NCBI RefSeq assembly: GCF_003416895.1
Contig: NZ_QVIO01000003.1
Location: 496,001-560,000, forward strand
Source: Duganella sp. BJB476
Lineage (GTDB): Bacteria > Pseudomonadota > Gammaproteobacteria > Burkholderiales > Burkholderiaceae_D
Length of the DNA stretch: 64,000 nucleotides
Direction: 5' to 3'
Shown here one piece after another: positions 60,273 to 64,000 of the stretch (the first letter of the stretch is position 1; each line of letters starts with the position of its first letter). The translations under genes and the position numbers were made by a program. Under the pieces are notes generated by a model, which worked only from the letters and a program-made list of their open reading frames with translations, ran no database searches and was not told where the DNA came from.

Positions 60273-61253
60273 TTAAAACGGATCAAGCGCGATGGAGAAC
60301 TTGCCGCTCGCATCGAGCGCGCCCATCGTATAGCCCTGCCAGCCAGGATACGCCTGTGGCTCCCAGTAGAACACGCCCAGCCCGTTCGAGCCCAGCGCCT
60401 TGGTCTTGGTCAGCAGGTCGGCCAGCATGGCTTTGCTGGTGGCGGCCTGGGTCCAGTCCAGGCCCACTTCCGTCACCATCACCGGCTTGGCGTAGCGCGA
60501 CACCATGTCCCACATATTGGTCGAGATCTTGTTGTTGTAGTTGGCCCAGTCCGACGCCGGCGGATAGTGCGACATGCCGATCACGTCCCATTTCGCGCCC
60601 GCAGTCTTCACGCCGTCGAAGAACCAGCGGAACACCGCGTTGTCGTAGCCGTTGGCCAGGTGCAGGATCACCTTGGCGTCAGGATAGACGGCCTTGGTGG
60701 CGTTGTAGCCGCTGTTGATCAGCCCGGCCAGGTTGGCGAAGCTGGTGGTCTTCCCTTCCGGCCACAGCATGCCGCTGTTGATCTCATTGCCAACCTGTAC
60801 CCACTCGACTGTGATGCCATTGGTCTTCAGGTAGCTGAGGATGCCCTGCGTGTGGCTGTAGACGTCGTTGTTGAGCTGCGCCAGCGTGTGGCTGGCCCAG
60901 GCGGCGGGCTTGGTCTGCTGGCCGGGATCGGCCCAGCCGTCGCTGTAGTGGAAGTCGATCAGGATGCGCTGGCCTTGCGCGGCGGCGCGCTTGGCTTTGT
61001 ACAGCACGTCGGCGCCGTTGTTCCAGCCGCCGCTGGGATTGACCCACACGCGCAGCCGGATCGAATTCACCTGCAAGTTCTTCAGCAGCACAAACGGATC
61101 GGTCTTGACGCCGCTGCTGTTGTAGAACGAATAGCCGCTGGACTCCTGCTGGCTGACCCAGCCGACATCGGCGCCGTTGGCGAAGGTGGCGCACTGCGCG
61201 CCCAGGCTGAACGCCAGGCCGCAGAATGCGAACAGCAAATGCTTAAGCTTCAT
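60273..61253 (-). CDS. secreted GH53 arabinogalactan endo-beta-1,4-galactanase
   Basis: Cuts the beta-1,4-galactan backbone of type I arabinogalactan (pectin side chains) into oligosaccharides. 326 residues with a signal peptide (SLGAQCA). GH53 landmarks: GADVGWVSQQES, SIRLRVWVNPSGG, DFHYSDGWADPGQQTKPAAW, acid/base Glu157 in VQVGNEINSG and nucleophile Glu262 in MVTEVGLDW. Downstream of the dgoK-dgoA-lactonase genes on the same strand, with 117 bases between; it supplies the substrate for that pathway. Confidence 0.95.
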   Translation of the reverse strand: MKLKHLLFAFCGLAFSLGAQCATFANGADVGWVSQQESSGYSFYNSSGVKTDPFVLLKNLQVNSIRLRVWVNPSGGWNNGADVLYKAKRAAAQGQRILIDFHYSDGWADPGQQTKPAAWASHTLAQLNNDVYSHTQGILSYLKTNGITVEWVQVGNEINSGMLWPEGKTTSFANLAGLINSGYNATKAVYPDAKVILHLANGYDNAVFRWFFDGVKTAGAKWDVIGMSHYPPASDWANYNNKISTNMWDMVSRYAKPVMVTEVGLDWTQAATSKAMLADLLTKTKALGSNGLGVFYWEPQAYPGWQGYTMGALDASGKFSIALDPF

Positions 61254-61370
61254 AGTCTTGTCTCCAGTTTTTTATAGTTTGAATGACACTCACTGCCGAC
61301 CACGTGTGCGCACCTCCCCCTGCCGCGTCGCGCGGCATCTGAAAAAAACCGATGACGATGAGTGCTGCGG

Positions 61371-62252
61371 CTAGCCGAAGCGCGCGGCCGGCACGCCGGC
61401 CACGTCCAGGCGCACGGCGAACAGGCCGCCGGTCAGCGGGAACTCCTGCAACTGCTCCGGCGTATTGCCCTCGCAGGCGGTGGTGATGTAGAGCGTTTTC
61501 AGGTCGGCGCCGCCGAAGGTGCACGAGGCGGGATGGAGGGCCGGCACATGGATGGTGTCCAGCAGCGCGCCATCGGCCGAGTAGCGGCAGACGCGGGCGC
61601 CGCCCCACTGCGCGATCCAGACGCAGCCTTCGCTGTCGACCGTCATGCCGTCCGGCGAACCTTCGCCGTCGCCGAACTGGCGCCACAGGCGGCGCTCGCC
61701 CAGCGTGCCGTCGGCCGCCAGCGGATAGGTGTAGGTGCGACCTTCAAAGCTGTCGGTGTGGTACATGGTGGCGCCGTCCAGGCTGAAGGCCGGGCCGTTG
61801 CAGATGTGATAGTCCTGATCGGCCACCGTCAGCGACAGGTCGGTGTCGAGCCGGAACAGCCGGCCGATGGTCTGCTCGTAATCGGTGTTGTGCATGGAAC
61901 CGGCCCACAGGCGGCCGGCGCTGTCGACCTTGGCGTCGTTCATGCGCTCGGCGCTGCCGGCCGCGAACGGACGCGCCAGGTATTCGATGCGCAATTCCGG
62001 CTCCAGCCACACGCGGGCGATGCCGTCACGCAGGCCGGCCATGAAACCGTCGCCGTCGCGGCGCGCGACCAGCCAGCAGATGTAGTCGGGCATGGTCCAG
62101 CTGTGGCGCTGGCCGTTGCCGGCATCCAGCGCGTGCAGCATCCGGTTTTTCAGGTCGACGAAATACAGGCGATTTTGCTCCGCCACCCACAGCGGACCTT
62201 CGCCCAGTTCAGCGCCGGCTTCCCAGATACATTGCACGTCATGCTTGCTCAT
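61371..62252 (-). CDS. SMP-30 family sugar lactonase, probably D-galactono-lactonase
   Basis: Hydrolyses a sugar lactone to the acid; here most likely D-galactono-1,4-lactone to galactonate, just upstream of DgoD in the pathway. 293 residues. The three metal ligands are intact: Glu in ELGEGPLW, Asn in ICNGPAFSLDG and Asp in GSPDGMTVDSEG, plus the AFGG-type C-terminal motif TFGGADLKTLYITT. The ATG at 62252 has GGAG 8 bases before it. It follows dgoA by 38 bases. L-arabinonolactonase activity is the alternative. Confidence 0.88.
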   Translation of the reverse strand: MSKHDVQCIWEAGAELGEGPLWVAEQNRLYFVDLKNRMLHALDAGNGQRHSWTMPDYICWLVARRDGDGFMAGLRDGIARVWLEPELRIEYLARPFAAGSAERMNDAKVDSAGRLWAGSMHNTDYEQTIGRLFRLDTDLSLTVADQDYHICNGPAFSLDGATMYHTDSFEGRTYTYPLAADGTLGERRLWRQFGDGEGSPDGMTVDSEGCVWIAQWGGARVCRYSADGALLDTIHVPALHPASCTFGGADLKTLYITTACEGNTPEQLQEFPLTGGLFAVRLDVAGVPAARFG

Positions 62253-62290
62253 CAGTTTCACTCCGAGTGTCGAATCCGCCATCATAAGGC

Positions 62291-62911
62291 TTAAGCGGTC
62301 AAAGCGCGCCACTTGCTCACATAGGCCGCTGCCCGCTGGCCCAGTTCATCCAGACCGACGCCCGGCGTGTATAACTGGCCACCGATGCCGAAGCCGGTGG
62401 CGCCGGCGCGCACCCAGCCTTCCATATTGTCCGGCGTGATGCCGCCGACCGGCCACATCGGCGTGCCGGCGGGCACGACGCTGTTGAACGCCTTCAGGCC
62501 GTTGTGGCCAACCATATCGGCCGGGAACAGTTTCAGCGCATGGGCGCCGGCGTCCAGCGCGGCGAACGCCTCGGTCGGCGTGGCGACGCCGGGCGCGCAA
62601 TACATGCCCAGGTCGGCCGCGCGGCGGATCACAGCCGGATTGCAGTTCGGCGACACCAGCAGGCGTCCGCCCGCTTCATACACGGCCTCGACGTGCTCGA
62701 CGTTGAGCATGGTGCCGCCGCCGACCAGCGTATCCGGCAGCTGTTCCTGGACCAGCGCGGCGATGCAGTCGATGGCGCCGGGACGGTTGAGCGGCACTTC
62801 CAGCGCGCGGAAGCCGGCCTGGTGCAGCACCTTGCCGACCGCGACCGCCTCCGCAGGATTCAGGCCGCGCAGGATGGCGACCAAAGGAACGGTTGGGTGG
62901 GATGGAGTCAT
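62291..62911 (-). CDS. dgoA: 2-dehydro-3-deoxy-6-phosphogalactonate aldolase
   Basis: Cleaves KDPGal to pyruvate and glyceraldehyde-3-phosphate. 206 residues, a TIM-barrel class I aldolase. Visible are Arg15 in AILRG, catalytic Glu38 in RALEVPL and Schiff-base Lys127 in HALKLFPAD; the phosphate site VGGITPDNM is present. The ATG at 62911 lies 2 bases after the dgoK stop (TGA-AC-ATG). Unlike E. coli DgoA from older annotations, it is not fused to DgoD. Confidence 0.95.
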   Translation of the reverse strand: MTPSHPTVPLVAILRGLNPAEAVAVGKVLHQAGFRALEVPLNRPGAIDCIAALVQEQLPDTLVGGGTMLNVEHVEAVYEAGGRLLVSPNCNPAVIRRAADLGMYCAPGVATPTEAFAALDAGAHALKLFPADMVGHNGLKAFNSVVPAGTPMWPVGGITPDNMEGWVRAGATGFGIGGQLYTPGVGLDELGQRAAAYVSKWRALTA

Positions 62912-62913
62912 GT

Positions 62914-63822
62914 TCAAGCCTGGTGATTAAATTGGGAAATCGCGGCGCAGTACACGCGATGCGGATCGAGCACGTCGCACTGCAAGCCGAAGTGGCCGGC
63001 GGCCACGGCATAGCGGGCGGCCAGCGCCGTCGAGCCGATGACGGTGATGCCGGCCGCCCCGCCCACCTCGGCCTGCGCGCGGGTGGCGGCGGCAAACTCG
63101 GCGCCGATCAGCAGGCCGCTGACCACGGCCGGCGCCTGCGCTTGCGGCGCGCTGCGCGAGACCACGCCGGCGCGCACGCGGAACAAGGTATTCGACAATG
63201 GCTCGTTCAGGGCGGCCTGGTTCAGGCCGATGGCGTAGCCCTCGGCATTCGTGGCGTCGCCGCCCATCATGGACGACAAGGTGCCGCGCGCCGACAGCAT
63301 GGCGTATAGCTCGCCGGTCATGTAGGTGGACAGCGACTGGATCACGCCGTCGCGCAGCAGCACCCATTTGCTGTGGGTGCCGGGCAGCACCAGCCAGCCG
63401 TCGCGATGACCGAGCGCCACCGCGCCCAGCAGCTGGGTTTCCTCGCCGCGCATGACGTCGACGGCGGCGCCGTTACGATAGCAATAGCCGGGAACGATGC
63501 GGCAGCGGCCGGCCCAGTCGGCGTCGGTCACCGGCGCCAGGTGTTGCGGCAGGCGCTGCAAGGGCACGGTGCTGTCGAGGTAATTGACTTCCTGCCAGCC
63601 GGAGGCGCTGCCGACCATGCCGGACATGATCACCGGCACGTCGGCGCCTATGCCCATGGCGTCGAGCAGGCCGGCCAGCGAGTCGCCGAAGCGCTCGCGT
63701 CCGCCGACCGCCAGCATGCCCTGGTCATCCTCGTGTTCGGCCAGGCAGGCGCCGTGTTGATCGATCAGATAGGCGCGACGGTTGCTTGTGCCCCAGTCTA
63801 TGCCCAGTATATTTTTGTCCAC
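62914..63822 (-). CDS. dgoK: 2-dehydro-3-deoxygalactonokinase
   Basis: Phosphorylates 2-dehydro-3-deoxygalactonate at C6. 302 residues of the ASKHA-fold DgoK family: N-terminal phosphate-1 motif LGIDWGTSNRRAYL, central VMRGEETQLLGAVA and LPGTHSKWVLL, C-terminal IGSTALAARYAVAA. First gene of the dgoK-dgoA-lactonase set; translationally tight with dgoA. Confidence 0.95.
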   Translation of the reverse strand: MDKNILGIDWGTSNRRAYLIDQHGACLAEHEDDQGMLAVGGRERFGDSLAGLLDAMGIGADVPVIMSGMVGSASGWQEVNYLDSTVPLQRLPQHLAPVTDADWAGRCRIVPGYCYRNGAAVDVMRGEETQLLGAVALGHRDGWLVLPGTHSKWVLLRDGVIQSLSTYMTGELYAMLSARGTLSSMMGGDATNAEGYAIGLNQAALNEPLSNTLFRVRAGVVSRSAPQAQAPAVVSGLLIGAEFAAATRAQAEVGGAAGITVIGSTALAARYAVAAGHFGLQCDVLDPHRVYCAAISQFNHQA

Positions 63823-64000
63823 TATGCGGTCCCTTTTACGACGCTGCCGCCATGGTACGAAAAAGACCGTCCCGCCTCCAATGAATTATCTCGCGGGAGT
63901 AATATCAAAATGGTATAGCGTAGGCCTGTTCAGGCCGGTAAAAGTTGCCCCTTGGATGCCTTTGGTTTAGTATGACCGCAACCAACAATCCAGGCATCCC
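63823..64000 (-). promoter_or_regulatory. upstream region of dgoK with two dyads
   Basis: No gene is supported here. Two inverted repeats are visible: TCCCGC (63870-63875) with GCGGGA (63893-63898), and the perfect GGCCTG-TT-CAGGCC (63923-63936). Either may be an operator of the dgoK operon or of a gene starting beyond the window. An ATG at 63972 opens a plus-strand frame to the edge without a visible ribosome binding site. Confidence 0.4.

Noticed and set aside
63793..63800. CCAGTCTA in dgoK as a further operator half-site
   Set aside because: It is explained by codons of the conserved Ile-Asp-Trp motif in dgoK.
63972..64000. plus-strand gene start MTATNNPGIP at the right edge
   Set aside because: Only ten codons are visible and no ribosome binding site precedes the ATG, so it cannot be supported.

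Overview
The window looks like chromosome of a high-GC betaproteobacterium, most likely Oxalobacteraceae (Massilia/Duganella type). The basis is overall codon and protein style, the aceE-aceF-lpdA operon with a lipoyl domain on E3, the ilvD-lysR-lgt order, and a 6S RNA gene downstream of zapA. No lineage was confirmed by a database search.

Layout. 1-5.4 kb: an EmrAB-type efflux pair (emrB cut by the left edge) with a divergent TetR regulator, a TfoX-N protein, dsbA, and a PACE-family efflux protein with a divergent LysR regulator. 5.4-9.7 kb: a secreted M20 peptidase, a secreted TPR protein, an SRPBCC protein and a membrane protein. 9.7-28.7 kb: housekeeping genes, namely the pyruvate dehydrogenase operon, folD, prlC, holC, a branched-chain amino-acid-type binding protein, a cytochrome c, ilvD, lgt, a TauE/SafE transporter, an EVE protein, 6S RNA and zapA with a zapB-like gene.

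28.8-43.9 kb is a galactoside/galactose locus. It holds a GH2 beta-galactosidase, a TonB-dependent receptor, a GbpR-like LysR regulator, a degenerate SMP-30 protein, D-galactonate dehydratase (dgoD), a GH35 beta-galactosidase and an AraFGH-type sugar ABC transporter. The pathway resumes at 60.3-63.8 kb with dgoK, dgoA, an intact SMP-30 lactonase and a secreted GH53 endo-galactanase. Together these encode galactan breakdown, uptake and most of the De Ley-Doudoroff route; a galactose dehydrogenase is not in the window.

Between the two sugar loci lies an accessory block (43.9-55.7 kb). It contains a 1505-residue RTX-like beta-roll protein, a CusRS-like two-component system behind a perfect palindrome, and a compact operon that is the most unusual object here. 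That operon encodes a 64-residue precursor-like peptide with two cysteines, an intrinsic terminator, an MvdD-like ATP-grasp ligase, a Clp-fold (SDH-type) serine proteinase, a MauE-like membrane redox protein, a membrane-anchored CPKC thioredoxin-fold protein and an ABC exporter. I read it as a graspetide-type RiPP system with a built-in disulfide-forming module. The groES-groEL operon (CIRCE-controlled) is transcribed divergently from its promoter region, followed by a duplicated-domain lipoprotein, an OmpA-family protein and a small acidic protein.
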